In this document: positions 1-14,003 of the stretch, in pieces | Position numbering within the stretch: position 1 is the first letter of the stretch | Layout of the letters: each line of letters begins with the position of its first letter | Assembly: GCF_043641665.1 (NCBI RefSeq) | Contig: NC_092188.1 | Coordinates: 21,614,204-21,678,203, forward strand | Source of the DNA: Enoplosus armatus | Taxonomy: Eukaryota; Chordata; Actinopteri; Centrarchiformes; Enoplosidae | DNA length: 64,000 nt | Reading direction: 5' to 3' | Program-made: the position numbers and the translations under genes | The notes under the pieces: generated by a model | What the model saw: only the letters and a program-made list of their open reading frames with translations | Told to the model about the DNA's origin: nothing | Databases searched by the model: none

Positions 1-3000
1 ACGCGGAGCGATAACGAGGGCTAGAGGAAAATCTCCCTTAATGAAATTTCCAGTTGACCACATGCAATTTGTTTCATCGCAGTGAACAACTAATTGCAAA
101 GGACGTTATCAAGGTGTGAGTGTGCTGTCTGCTGTAAACTGACTGGTAAAACAGGTACAAATCCTTTATCCTCACTCCCATGTTAGAAACAGAGAACATA
201 TAAACTTGACATAAGCTTGTTTTTTTGTTACATTTATACTGCGTGTATCACCTGAAGAGGACATGGCACTTTGAAATGATTCGGGCCGTGTTGCTAGGAC
301 GCTAACACAGGGTCAAATGTAATGTGTTTATTGGTAATTCAAGTGAAAAACGCTGTTTTTGAAAGTAGTGTTTTATTGGGGGGGGGGAAAGGGGGGAAAA
401 CATGCAACATTCAAAAGATGTTAATGCCATTACTTGATTGCGATATTTGGCATTTTTTTGTTTCAAAATGGCACTACTTCACACCGAGTGGGCGCTGAAC
501 GCGGGATGTATAAAGCCAATGAATGTCTCGAGATATTCAGACGGAGTGGTTTTGATCTCTCAGTTGTCTAAATCCTGCAGCTGTGGGATCAAGACGGATA
601 CAGTGCCAGTCAGTGACCTTGGTGGGGGAAGAAAAAAAAAAAAAAAAGCGACGAGGAAAATAATCATTCCCACCAAGGTTCGTATCGATTTCACCTGCCC
701 TGACCATGAAGCGGGTTAAGAGTAGCCAGTGGTGGTGAAATGGTCAGCGGTGATATCATTAGCTTGTTGTTTACACAGGGAAGCAGGGAGTTAGGAGGAG
801 GCTGAGTGTCACAAGCCACTTTCTTCTTCACCTCCTTCAGCTGATCAGAGGATCATGGTATCAAGGAGGGATTAGTAGCGACTTGGGATTTGTGTGATTG
901 GTTAATTTATTGCGGTGATGGCAGGTCTTTCATCTATGGCAACATTTAATCAGCGCAGCCACAGAGGCTATTACAGGTTAGCTCCTTTCTGGAGTCAGTC
1001 CGGCTGTGCCATCAGCTCTATCACAATTCCCCTGAAATTTCCAAATTATCTGGAACAGGCTTTAGCTTCTCAGTAATAAAAATTAGAACAGATTCCTGAT
1101 AGAAGCTTTTGCTCACACAGGGCCAATTATAAATAGTACAGCCCTGCCTTGGAAGAGGGAAAAGGGGAAGTGAGGGGGGGGGGGGAGAAAAAATCCAACT
1201 CTGAGAGATGTGCACGGAACTTATCGTTCAGCCCCTGCTCCGCTCTGATCCAAATCCGTGTGGCTGAAAATTTATATTAGATGTTATCACAGAGGCCTAA
1301 GTCTAGAAAAATCAATGAAGGTTATCTTTTATGTTGCAGCAACTTGTGGAAATATTGATTTTCATTTTATAGCGAATTTGGAGCATCAGTTTTGTAATCA
1401 CTTCCTCGCTGACTACACTGTTTTGGTCACTGTATCTCTTACACGAGCAACGGTAACAGAGCTCAGAGGAGAAAAAAAATAATAAAATAAAAAAATACCG
1501 GGAGAGTATTGAAACCACTGGAGTGAAGGCAGAGGGTGGATAAACCATAACACACTACATAGACAGGAAGGCCAGAGGGGGGGTTTACAGGCTCTGACAG
1601 GGATGATAGTCTGTAAACTGATATTTAACACTGTATCTCTATAGACGAAACAAATGTTTACTTGTTTCTCAATATCTCTTTATTTGAATATTTATTAAAA
1701 ATAGCTGCAATAAATATGTGATATTAAAAATGGGAATATGTTCAGGTTTTTTTTGTATTGTTGACGTCATAAAGATTACATTAAAATAGAGGCTTAGTTA
1801 AGATTAGCCTCTTGTATATGCATATGCACAGATTTTTTTTTTTTTTTTTTTTTGCAACTGACATATTTAACTATCCAATAGGGGTCAGCATATTTTGCAG
1901 CATCCCCTCAGCATTCTGGTTTGGACAGGAAAGAGCTTCCACACGTCACATCCCCTGGTTTGTGCGAAGAGGAGTTTGTTTCTGTGAAGCCAGCTCATCA
2001 CATGCTCCCTCGCTCCGGGGGAAATCAAAATGTTCTGCCTGTCAATCTGCATTTCTCCCCGGCCTCGGCCACTCAGGCCAACTGATCCGGGTTGCGCGAA
2101 CGTTTTCATTTGCATTTGCAGACGCTCCTCCCCGCAGTGACGCTGACACTGTGTGTCTTAATCCTAAATATGTTGTGCGCAGTTGCTCCTCTGCATTTTC
2201 TTTGTCTTTGTGACGGCTGGTACATGCAGCATGCTTTACAAAGCACATGGGCCACCATTGTCACCATCGATGCATTATGTAAATCTGCATTGAGAAAGTG
2301 TCATGTGTTGTCGCGGCTCTGTTTCCAACAAGAAGGAAGCAAAGCAAATATTAGCAATTAACAATGGAATCTAAATAATACATAATACCCATAGTCGGAA
2401 TTTTCTTTCTCAGCAATAACTGCAGGAGCAATTGTGATTACTGCAATGATTTCTAACAAATTTCTCATGATTTCTAACAGTGGGAGGACGTCTTGTTAAC
2501 GTGCTATTTTGTCCCTGTTGGCTACATTAAGAGCAGCTGAAATATCATGAATTCCCAGAGGCTCAGAGGGACGGCAGAGAGGCCTCACGCTGCTGAATAA
2601 GAGATGGCTCCAGTCTGGAGATCTAAGGAAGGGTTAATCTGATTCCCATTTCAGATAGTCGTCCTAGCAACAATCGGCCCGGTCTGCTCTGCTCCTTTGA
2701 CAGGGGTGTGAGATTTTCAGGTTGGCCAGATAGAAGACTTTATTGTGAGGCTAATTTGAAATGTGAAATCGAGGATGACTGAAATTACAGAGGTCCTCTG
2801 TCTCTCATCTGCTGCCAGGACGGGATAAGAAGCCGGGATGCCAGGAGAAGGAATAAGAATATCAACAGACACAATTTACTGTCTGTGTTTGATCAGTTTG
2901 GCAGTGTAGTTTGCCAATGTGCAGAGCTAAATATATATATATATGTGTATATAAATATATAAGGACTGTTTAGAAATCAGTCTTTATTTAGTGTCTGTAT

Positions 3001-4432
3001 TTGTTTTCTTAATTTGCAGACAAAATCCAAACAGATTGCTATCGTCTCTCTGAGACGTATTTGCTATTTGTAAATAATGCTCTAAAAAAATCAGTTTGTC
3101 CTCCAGCCTCTGACTAGATAGAGTTCATGGAAAGAGAAATGGGCGGGTGAGGAGGAGGAGGAGGAGGAGGAGGAGGAGGAGGAAGGGGCATGCAGGCACA
3201 CAGTGCTCATCTCTTGTGCATATCTGTGCCAATTCAGACCTTTAACATGCTCAAGTGACATTTGCATTTATCCTTGAAGGTTGTTGCCTTTTGCGGGGGA
3301 GAAATAAGTGAAAAGCAGGAGAGAGAGGACTAGTATTTTTCTGTTGCATTAGGCAGATGGACAGTGTCCTGTCGCTGCCTGCCTCAGATGGAAAAAGGAA
3401 TGAAGTGTCGAGATTGCGCCCCAACCCATTTTCTCTTAGCTAAACTATTTCTGTAACATCCTAATGAAGGAGGGCCCCGAGGTTCAAAAGTAATGGCCTT
3501 GAAATACTGACATTTTGCCTTTGAGTAATAGGCTACTGTACCCAGGAGCCCGAGATGTTGCAACACACACAACACCGCCAACACACCATTTTGCAAGAAG
3601 AATCAAACAAAAAGGAACACCAAAATGAAATCAAACAGAAAAGAAAATCACATGAGGATAAATAGAGCAAGCCAATCTGGTGACAGTGCACCATGTGAAT
3701 CTATTATGGCGGACGTTGCACTCTATCTCCCTGTTTTATTCTTTCTTTCCGAGAAATGAAACTCCACGTTTGACCTCTGACCGAGAAGAAAAATGACCTT
3801 ACACATTCAGAATAATTTTTCCGGCATATTATAAGAACTCTAACCTCAATCGCCCTTTGAAATAGATACTGATTCTTTAAATTCTTCCCTGCTTGTTTCA
3901 GGAAATAGTGAGATCCTGGCGATAGCGAGGCACAATGTGCCCAAAGTTCACCGCTGAACACTCGCTTCCTTCTCTCTGAAAGTCACCAGCCATTTTTTTC
4001 CCCTTCCCTTTCTTTCTATTTTCATAATTCCCAGTCACCTTAGATGTTCTTCTTAATCTAAAAGATCTGATGCTGAATCACTGGGTCCAATCCTGGATGA
4101 TTTTTTCCCTCCTTTTTTGATACAATGCAGTGCTCTTGCACCCATTTGTCACCACTCCAACCACTGTACAGCCTTTGTCTGCAGGCCATCACACAAACAC
4201 ACACACATGCTCACACACAAAACCTGCACTGATTCTCAAATCTTCTCAGCAAAAAACAAAAAAACAAAAAAAATGGGATTGGGGTGGACTTGAGTTGCAC
4301 GCTGTATAGTTTCTGAAATTGTCTGTTTATGGCCATTCAGAGCAGCAGAAGAGCGTAACTCAGTGGTTATTAATGTTTCTTTAATCACCAAAATAAGCAA
4401 ATGATTAGTGTTTGTTATCTGTCCCCGTCCAG
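1..4432. other. zfpm2 intron (partial), upstream of first visible exon
   Basis: No exon found on either strand. It holds a T21 tract (1833-1853), an AT dinucleotide run (2930-2962), a GGA microsatellite (3151-3183) and otherwise unique AT-rich sequence. The short ORFs here show no family resemblance and lack splice context. Confidence 0.6.
3151..3183. repeat. (GGA)n microsatellite
   Basis: Eleven uninterrupted GGA units in the upstream intron. Confidence 0.9.
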
Positions 4433-4544
4433 AAGACGAAGAGCACGGTCCCGGTGGTGCTGAGCGCCGGCCCCAGGTGGCTGCTGGATGTGACTTGGCA
4501 GGGAGCGGAGGACAACAAAAACAACTGTGTGGTGTACAGCAAAG
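4433..4544 (+). CDS. zfpm2: zfpm2 coding exon (fourth from last), PR/SET-like segment
   Basis: The 112-nt exon begins in phase 0 after a pyrimidine-rich acceptor ending CCGTCCAG and ends SKG before the donor GTAAGC. It encodes 37 codons plus one base, including [13 protein letters not shown] and [12 protein letters not shown], which match the conserved PR/SET-like region near the FOG-2 N-terminus. The final G joins GT of the next exon to make Gly. The preceding exons, encoding the acidic N-terminus and start codon, are not in the 4.4 kb upstream; I looked for the expected WGPFPG-type segment and did not find it. Long overlapping ORFs on both strands here are shadows. Confidence 0.95.
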
Positions 4545-7500
4545 GTAAGCAAGCAGCGCCGGCATCCTGTTATCTCTCCGCGGCGCAACACACCGCGCCA
4601 CAGCGCCGCCGCAAAGACACTCACAATCCTCCATCCACTCCACTCCTGCCTGTCTCCCTCTCTCCCTCTCTCTCTCGTCTGTCTCTCTGTCTTTCTTTTG
4701 ACTTTTTTTTACTCTTCTCTTTCTTGCACACAAACGCACTCAAATAATTGCATTTGCACGGCCCACAAGGACACACAAAAACACATACATGCACGCACAC
4801 CATATCTGTTTTAGTCCAAAGAGTCGTTTGTATCACTAAAACTCTGATTAAGAACTGAGAAACATCACTTGACACACAAAGTTAATGGTCTTTAGATTTC
4901 ACGAGGTAATTAATGCCCCCCTTTTTTTTCCTCTCACTCTTATACTAAGTGAATCCCTATCTCAGAGCAGATAGCGAGCAAAGCACAAGTGGAGATGGGG
5001 TTTGCCATTTTGCTTCATTTGTTCTCTCGCTAATTCAGCAAAGCTTTAGCTGTATATCTTCAGCAAATCAGACGTAATCATACAAGCCCCACCAGAAACG
5101 GATTTATGTACATATGCGGACAGAAACACAACATATCTGTCCAGAATATCCACGTTGTTTATTTTACGCCCCCCCCCCCCCCCCCCCCCCCCAAAAAAAA
5201 AGCACGAAAACCCCAAATGACCCACTGTCATGAAGATAAACTCCTCAATCCGCTGCATTGTGTCCAGCAAAGACCCCCTCATTAAAACATGGATCTGTGG
5301 AGAGCCTGGTTTTGTTGCAGATTGCATGGGAAGATGCTCAAAAGTGCACACTGACACCACAGTCTGCAGCTTCACTCCCCATGAAAGCGCACGGCTTCTG
5401 CAGCTATAATTGGGTCTTGACGGGTGTTAACCAGAGAGACACAGTGAAAAATAAATACGTAAATAAAGATGTGTTTTGGATTCCAAAGGGTGAAGGAAAG
5501 GGGCTCCATTTATCACTTTTCAAAAATGATTACCCCGTGACAATACCCCCAAAGCTGAAATGGAGCTTCTTCTCCCTCAAAGTGAATAAGTGGCAGGAGT
5601 GGGATTTGCAACCCCGGATTTTCAGTCTCCCAATTCTCATCTACTAATCACTAGACTGCACTGGGGAGTTATCCTCTTAACCGGCTACTTAACTTTGTGC
5701 TCTTTATCACCAAATCATTAAAGTTTTGATAAGCTGTTAAAGAAGATTATGCACTTCTTTAAAATCTTCTAATCTTTTTGCTCGGAGACTGACTGTATGA
5801 AACAAAAAAGGGGGGGGGGGGGGGCAATAACAGGATTTCTCACTTTTTTTTTTTTTGTTAAGTCTGGAGAATTTCCTCTGCCACTCTTCACACACACATA
5901 TTCTCGAGATAGCATCACATGCAAACAGATGCAAGTGTCATCACCTCAGCTGTTTGTCACTTCCAGTTTGACCTTATTAAATTAAACACAATAACACCCC
6001 CCCCCCCTCCCCCCACGCTTCCTTGTGAGAGTTGTTCTGTGTTGTACTGTGTAAGTTCATTACAGTAAATCTTCACGCGCTTGCCAACTGATGATAAATG
6101 ATAACGGAGGGAACGTTGAATACAAAGAATTAATTGAAATCTCGGAGGAGGAGAAGTTAAACATCTCTTGTCACCTCTTAGTTGCTGCGTCTGCGACGTC
6201 ACTAAGCCGAAAAAACAGCATCATTTATTCTGTTCTGTTCAGACTTCTATAGTTTTAGCGCGTTTAGTTATGGAAGTATCCGTTTTTTTCACATTAATTC
6301 CATTAAATAATAACGCCAGTGTTTTCACATGAGGAAAACTTTTGACTTTGAAGCCAGTGTTGGAATAAATATTGAAGAAATACCACAAGGTCCAGGCTGT
6401 GTAATTCCATACTTGACTCCAACAGCTTTGTAGCAACTCTGCCACAAAGCTCTGGATAAATTTGTTGGGTGTTGGGGTTTCTTTTTTTTTTTTTTTCCAC
6501 CCAAACTTGTTCCACATTTTGCTCCTGGCGACTTTTTTTCAGGTGGACTGGGAGTAAGTTCAGAAAGTGGTGAAGTGTTTGATGCCGTTCAGCTGTTTGA
6601 CTCTTGCGTCCAGACTGTGACTCGATTTATGCCGCTCATTCTTCTTCATCGGCCCCCCTTTTAAAATATTCCAGTCTGCATGTGCGGGCACCCTCTGGAG
6701 GTGACATTGAAATTGAATGTCGGCGTGCTGAAAATGTCAAATCTTTTTCTTAAATTCAATTTGGAATTCGGCCTTTTTGCTTCCGTTTTGGAGCGGCGCT
6801 GGAGTTGCGTTTGTCGTGGATCGACTAGAGGGGAAAAGGCTCCGAAGAGTCCAACAGCAACTTTCTTCCCACCTCGAAAAAAGCTGAGGCCCAGATTGTT
6901 TATATCTTCACCCCTGTGCTGTTTCTCCTCTGTAGGCTGCTTCGTTGCTCCCTGAGATGCGTTACTTATGGAAAACAGTGAATATCTCAATACACAGTAT
7001 GCTTGCAAAATATGTTTTGGCTCACGTTTCAGTGGTCTCGGCTTTCTTTATGGCTGCCTGCAAAGATAGTAGCAGTTCACTTTGGATGCTTGCCAGCGTG
7101 AATCTATGGGGGAGTATCTCTAAGTAAGGACTGGTGATTGGTTTGAGTGGCTGTAAGCTTACTGTTGGTGCTGTTCTGTCCTATGATTTCCGCATTATGT
7201 TTTGTACAACTGCTCGTCCTCCGTCCCCGAAACTTGTCTTTCAGGAAGTCGGAGGAATATGTGGAGAGGGGACAGGATTCAGCAAAATGATTCCTCTTGA
7301 GAGTTGTATTCCAGCAGCGTGTTATGTATAATACATGCACTGGAGTGCGTAACAAGCAGCAGGGTGGTGTAGCGGTTCCCCCACGGGGTGCCCCTGGTCA
7401 TCAGCACCAAGACAAGCTAACCCTATAGTGTCAAATATAGATTTTTTTGCCTATTTTTGGGATCCTACAATTCCTGTTGCCGGCAAAACTATGTCTTTGC

Positions 7501-8001
7501 TGACAATTTGTGTTCCGTTTCCCTGTCGGTATCATTTCATCCAGATGAGAGACAGGGGCTTTTTATTTTATCCATTTAAAGAAATTAGAAGCCACAGAGC
7601 ATGAGTAATGTTTGAGGAATTTAAATGTCTCAAATTAGGATTCACAGAGCCATTTCATGAATATAAAATCTTCTTTGAATTCCCGTTCTTAAAGTGGGGA
7701 GCAAGAAGAAGAGCCCTGAAGTGGAAGTGGGAAACTGCAATATCTGTTTTTCCCAGGCTGTCAGCATGGCCCTGTTTGTTTTACATTAAACTCCCAGGAA
7801 GAGCCTTAGCAGCCAGCCATTACTAAAACTCTCAGCTCGACTACTGCGCTAACTCATTATCAAGAAATCCACCTGGAACTCCCACAATGCTCTCCTCCAC
7901 ACTCCGACAGTTTCTTTGAACCGCTGAAGTTATAGAAACAGGCAGCAAGTCTGCAGAGCAATTATATGTTACAGTAACGCTGGAGACGGAGGGGGGGGGG
8001 G

Positions 8002-8058
<57 letters not shown>

Positions 8059-9821
8059 AGACAGGGACCCAGACAGAGAGGGAGAGATAGAAACCAGTGG
8101 AGAATTTCTGCACAGATAAACAACAGATTGATAAACAATACAGCTGGAAAGTAGGAGAGATCTAACAGAGAAAGGAAAATTCAGATTTTTTTTTCTTCTT
8201 CTACCATCTCCCTGTTGAATATGTTGAATGAAGGCTCTGCTCAAACGCTGCAAACTTGCCTGATTGGAAGAATTTTAGCAACTGTTCAGAGAGCCGTTGT
8301 GGCCAAGCCCAACTGTGATGCGTTTACTGTCGTCAAACAGCTTTTTAAAGGATAAGTCTGGTGTTCTATAATCTATACTTTTCTTATTTTGAGCAAATCC
8401 CATCAACAAGAACAAGACCGGCAATGCATCTGTCTGTCCCTCGCAACCTTCTGACTTCCCTAACCCTGTCTGTGGCCCATGTGTTGTATGAAAGATAAAC
8501 TACAGCGTTATACTTTATAATACACTAATAATATGTGCATTTTTGAAAATGCAGTGGCTCTTACTGTAAAGCAAAATTCCATTTGAAGACTTCCTATATT
8601 AGTTATATCTGATCACATTTTCAAAGGAAATACCTGCAGTATGTTACAGTCCTTCTCTACAGTGTACATTTTCTGAAATCAAACACGGTCAGATCGGAGT
8701 GTGCAGTTAAAGGCGAGTGTCAGTTTTAGGTCTAATGTACAATATATGACTTCATTCATCCTCAGTGTGAGCCTCCATTGTGCTTACCCCATTGTTACCT
8801 GATATCTGAGCCCATTGAAAGTGTACACACTCAATGTGACCACATTATGTGGCTTTATTCAGAGGTCACCTAAACTTTTCAACTGTAAGCCTCTTAAGCC
8901 AGACCACATTCAGATACAGCATGTCCAATAAGTCTCCAGAGCAACTTAGCCCATTGTTCGCGCAGAAATTGACCAATGTAACTAGGCCGTTTTACATAAG
9001 CCCGGACAGTGCCGAATTAGCCAACTCGCTGTGTCTTTGTATTATTTCATATTCTCTAAGTCCTCACAATCAGATCCTTTTATTTCATGCCTTCATTTGC
9101 TCTTTTACCACTGCTCCAGAGCTGTAGACCTCTGAGGCATAAGATGAACCAGCATGAACTGCCTGGACAGATGTAGTATCAGACTTTTTTTTTTTTCTTT
9201 TTTTTTCTTTAAATAAAACCAGTCTTGAAATGTACAGCCAGAGACATTTTGAGTTTTTCTTCTCCACCGCAAATGAAAGCGTAACACTGTACTGTTTCCT
9301 TCGCTGCTCCTTGGCAGCATGCAGCATTAAAGGTTGAGAGGAGAGGACTCTTACAGTTCAAAATTTAATTGTTCATTTCAGCCCTCCTCGTTTTAAAATG
9401 ACTGCGGCGAATAGGAGGTGCGAGGGGTTATTATCTGTTATCTGGGAACATAGCGAAATAGTGTGACTGAATAATAACTAAACAACTGACACAATGTAAA
9501 AAATTCATTATCAGTGTATTAAAACAAAATTGTACCCTAAAGGAGTCCCCACCACAGCTCCGAGCAGCCGACTAATTATGTTTAATTAAAAGACAACAGA
9601 TCAACAGAATCGTTTTCATTGGGAAATTATTAATGATTCCACTGCAACAATAATTGATTGCACTGAGCCACGCGATAACTCGGTACGGTCAGGCTGGAGT
9701 GAGCCAGGGTGCAGAGGAGTGGCTGGTTTAGGCATTTGGCAGCCGTTGAGTAGCGTGTCTTGTAGCTGGAGCCTCCACATTAGCAATTGAGGAGAAGTTG
9801 TAAAGCTGGCTTTATGGAGAG

Positions 9822-9852
<31 letters not shown>

Positions 9853-10102
9853 GAGTGTGTGGTGGGCTAAGGACAGCGAAAGCCAAATCATACGGCGATC
9901 TTAGGGGACTTAACCATCCCACACATGTATTTAGGAGCACAGGCATTCATGTACACACACATTTCAGCACTCATGACTAAGGCGGGAACACACACTCATA
10001 TTATTTCCTCCCGTCTCTGTCTACAAATATTCAAGAGGGCGTTTTCTCCCAATTTTTTTGTTTCTTTCTGTCTCACTCGTAAGCATATAAACCACATGCA
10101 CA

Positions 10103-10143
<41 letters not shown>

Positions 10144-10316
10144 TGCTGCTGCTGCTCCATTCAGAGCCATGTGAAAGACGTCAGCTCCAGACGCTTCCTC
10201 CGACAGCCTTTTATGTGCATTGTTCTCCCGCCGCGCAGGCAGTTTCCCTCTGCTAGACAGTATAGCACAGGCAGCAGACACCACACTCACTGCCACAGCA
10301 ACCCTCATTCACTGCA

Positions 10317-10363
<47 letters not shown>

Positions 10364-11999
10364 CAAACGCCATTACCGGATATTTGCATAATGGCTGCTG
10401 ACACATATATGTCCATCTGCATTCAGAGTAGACTAAGCCTTAAGACAAAAACAACAATACAGGGAGAGAATGTAAAAGAAGTGATGGGCACTGATGAGGG
10501 ACAAGATTGTTCTCCTCATATATCACCATGCAACTTTACATTTTGTCGCTGCGGTCTGTATGCACAGTATGCGCTTGTGATTTGTGTTGTGTGTGTGTGA
10601 GTATAGCCGGTCGTCCTTGTATCAATGCCACGGGAAGGTGTCAGGCTAATGAGCGTGGGCTGTCCTTAGAGCAGGAGGGTTTGGGTTGTGCCATTCACTC
10701 TGCATATTTAAATGCCTTGTAGAGCTTAAGTAGGCCCACTTTTCCATGTCAGGGCAGCGTTCAATCCTGCTGCGACCATTAATTATGATACCATTGTGCT
10801 CCAGTGTGGCTAATAAGAGTGATGTATTGCACCCTCGTGGCATTATAATCATCTGAGTGAAGTACCTGGACTACACTGAGCTCGCTTTAAGCACCACGTT
10901 TATGAAAAAAAAAAAAAAAAACAGAGTGAAGAGGAAGCTTCTTCCCTCCTCTCAGTCTCCACCGCTGGCTGCGTTGGTTAATGCTTCTACATGAGAGCGT
11001 GTCACAGATTTAACTTCTCTATAATTGTATAATCAATGGTGAGAAATGCTTTGGTATTGATCACGCAGGAGGGCTGATGGATGAAACACATGCAGCCCCT
11101 TGTGCTCAAAATACTGCGAGTGCACAGGCATCAGAAGCAGACATGAGTCATTGTTTTGGGGTTTTGGGTTTTTTTTTCACTTTTTCCTCCACACATGTGC
11201 ACTCGCCCTGTCTGCACTGCATAAGCATGTTATATGAGTTATCTGCATTGCTTTTCGCCGATGCCTTTGAACACAGTGGACGTGGTTAAGTGGATTTTGA
11301 GGGAGCTGCTTCTTAATATTTGGAGCATGTCTCCTCAGTATTGAATGTGTTCAATACAGATGGGGGAGAGAGATCACATTTTATTACATTAATCACTGCG
11401 AGTTAATGTGATTATATGTACTTTATATTTCGCTTCTTAACTTCCCTTTAACGGCACAATCAATGACCGTTTTTATATTCATTGAAAGAATTCTGCGGAT
11501 ATGAAAATAAGCTTCTGCAAGGTTTTTTTTTTTTTTTTTTTTAATCTATTGCAGGATCTTGAGTCAGTAATTAAAGAGTCCATTCTGTGTGTGTCTTCTA
11601 AAAGCCCTTAGCCTGCTTTTAGTCCTGGGTTATGATGCAGCCCACCGCCCCCATCTCTGCTGTGGTAAGTAGGTGTGAAAAGCATTGTCAGTGTGCTTCA
11701 GGATAAAGCCCTGCTGTTGGATGCCATTGGTCAGAGTCAAACCCCCCCCCCCCCCCCCCCCCTACACACACACACACAAGATCCAGAGTAAAGAAGAGTG
11801 TGTGTGTGTGTGTGTGTGTGGGAGAGGATGTAGGGGGTCGTGGAGGGGTGTCCATGTGCATGTGTGTGTGTGCAGGGATAATCAGAGACAAAAGCTGAGA
11901 GCTGGAGAGAGGGGCCTTTCTGCACATCCACACAGCTTTTTTTTTTTTGGAGGGGAGGGAGGTTGGTGCCTTTTTATCAGGCTTTGGGGGGGGGGGTCA

Positions 12000-12032
<33 letters not shown>

Positions 12033-13972
12033 AGAGAGAGTGAGCGAGAGAGATGGAGGGAGAGAGATAGAGGAATCACTGGGGTGGAGGGGTGTTTAGA
12101 TCGTCAGTCAGCGTGATGGAAAACCACACGGTTAAAGTCTCTCTGAGGGTTGACACAGGACTGCAGTGAGTGGAACTAAACAAGTGAAACTGAGTCTAGG
12201 TGAAACTCTGATGCACTGAGGGAGAGAGGGGATGATCATACTATGAAGGGAAAAAAAAGAGCCCACAGTGAAGGGGAAAAAGAACATGACAGTGGAAGAA
12301 AAACACTGATGCAGCCTTGAAAGGAAAAACATACAACACTGACTGCTGCAATGATACCGCTAGCTTAGGGAATAGAGTAAGAACAATTCCATTCAAGCCT
12401 TATAGGGTCCATTTTTCCTTTGATAATGTATACCCCTGCAAATCAATTTCTAGGTTGGGCAAAACATAATCAGATTTTCTCTGAACAAATAGCTCGACAC
12501 ATTACAAAATTGTTTTGTGGGGTCGCCACTGTGTTCATGCAGGAGAACTCGGCGATAACCTTTATACATACCTTTGCAGCTAATCCATTTTATTGATTGT
12601 ACATCCACCTGCGTGGAAAAAAACCCCACATAGCCCCATAGTCTTTAGAGGGCCGTATCAGTGTGATATCGCAGTTTTTCGTTTCTCATTGCAGCGCACG
12701 GAGGTACACAACTGCAAGCCACCTCTAGCATTAGTACCTTATCTGCGGGTTGTGTTATCACGCTATCTGGTCAAGGGATCTTAGCTATTCTACCCCTCTT
12801 AAAGTCAAATGCCATGGGTAAGGACACGGGGATGCATGAGGTGGGTTCCACAATGAGCTTTAAAGGTGTAGTCGTAGTAATTTGGAAAGGTAATGTGTGG
12901 TAAACGTGAATAATCCTGCTAGAAGCGGGGCCAAGACAGGTTTCATCTTGTGTTTGCGTCATGTGGAGATCTGCAGTCAAGTTTGGTTCAGGATGTTTTT
13001 AATGTCAAAGAACCCAAAGAACCAGGTTTGGATAGAGGCTGTCCTCACCAGCAAAGGCCGAAGTGGAGTGAGGTTTTTATGCTAAACTCTTGAGACTGAG
13101 GTTGCCATCCCGTCTCCTACCAACAGTCAACGTTGGTTTCTTTTAACCATGACCACAATCTTTCTCTAACCAAAAACCAACCACAGGTGGTGGATAAGAA
13201 GACACACATATGAATCCTCTTTGCAACGATGGTCTTGGGGGGGATTTGTAATATACAAACATTTTGCCTAAATAGCAACCTATATAAGTACTGCTGGTTC
13301 ATTTCAAATCTGATACCTGCAGTGCCCCATAGGAGCATCAATTGAAGCGCATCAAATGAGACGCGTCAAGTATCGCTTTCAGTGCGTTTGGGCCTTAAAG
13401 GTCAATGTTAGGGAAGGTTGTGGTTGGAGTTGGCAGAAAAGCAGATGTTAACGCCATGTGTGTGACGGACACAAACTCTGGTCTCCTGCATGAAAGTCTG
13501 ATGCATTACATGCCCACCACCCCGACCTCTGCACCATCACTTTCCGCCTTACTACACATAAGGCACACTACGTCCTGCAGTGGCACTGCATGCTGGAAAG
13601 GGACGTGAACTGTGAGGTGCGGAATCGTCCAATGCAGACGTAATTCCTCAGGATACTGGGCTGCTGATAGGGCTCCAGATCAGAAATGTGGCTTCTTTCA
13701 GAAGGCAATGATTAACAACCTGTTTTGTCATGTAAGTATGAGGACTTCTTGTTCTAATTTCAATTATAGCAAGTTACAGTTATTAAGTAACAGCGTCGTT
13801 TTTAGATTTTTAAGGTTGTTAAGACTTGCCTTGTGTGTGTCTTCACCATGACAGTGATGTCGGACGCTTATGAGCTAAACCTCCTCTAGGTTGCTTTAGT
13901 GCCTGAGCTCTGCTGACCTCTGCCTGTCGGCGCTGGGTGACAGAGATGGGTGCCCCTGTTCCTTGTGTGCGC

Positions 13973-14003
<31 letters not shown>

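Noticed and set aside
4236..4747. 167-codon - strand ORF and 111-codon + strand ORF over the 4433 exon
   Set aside because: Only 4433-4544 has FOG-2 coding content and splice sites. The rest is CT-rich intronic sequence and its antisense.
7355..7430. tRNA-like A-box (TGGTGTAGCGG)
   Set aside because: No B-box or cloverleaf follows. At most it is a very decayed SINE fragment.
7841..8253. Ser/Leu-rich - strand ORFs
   Set aside because: They are translations of the (GA)n and poly-G microsatellite.
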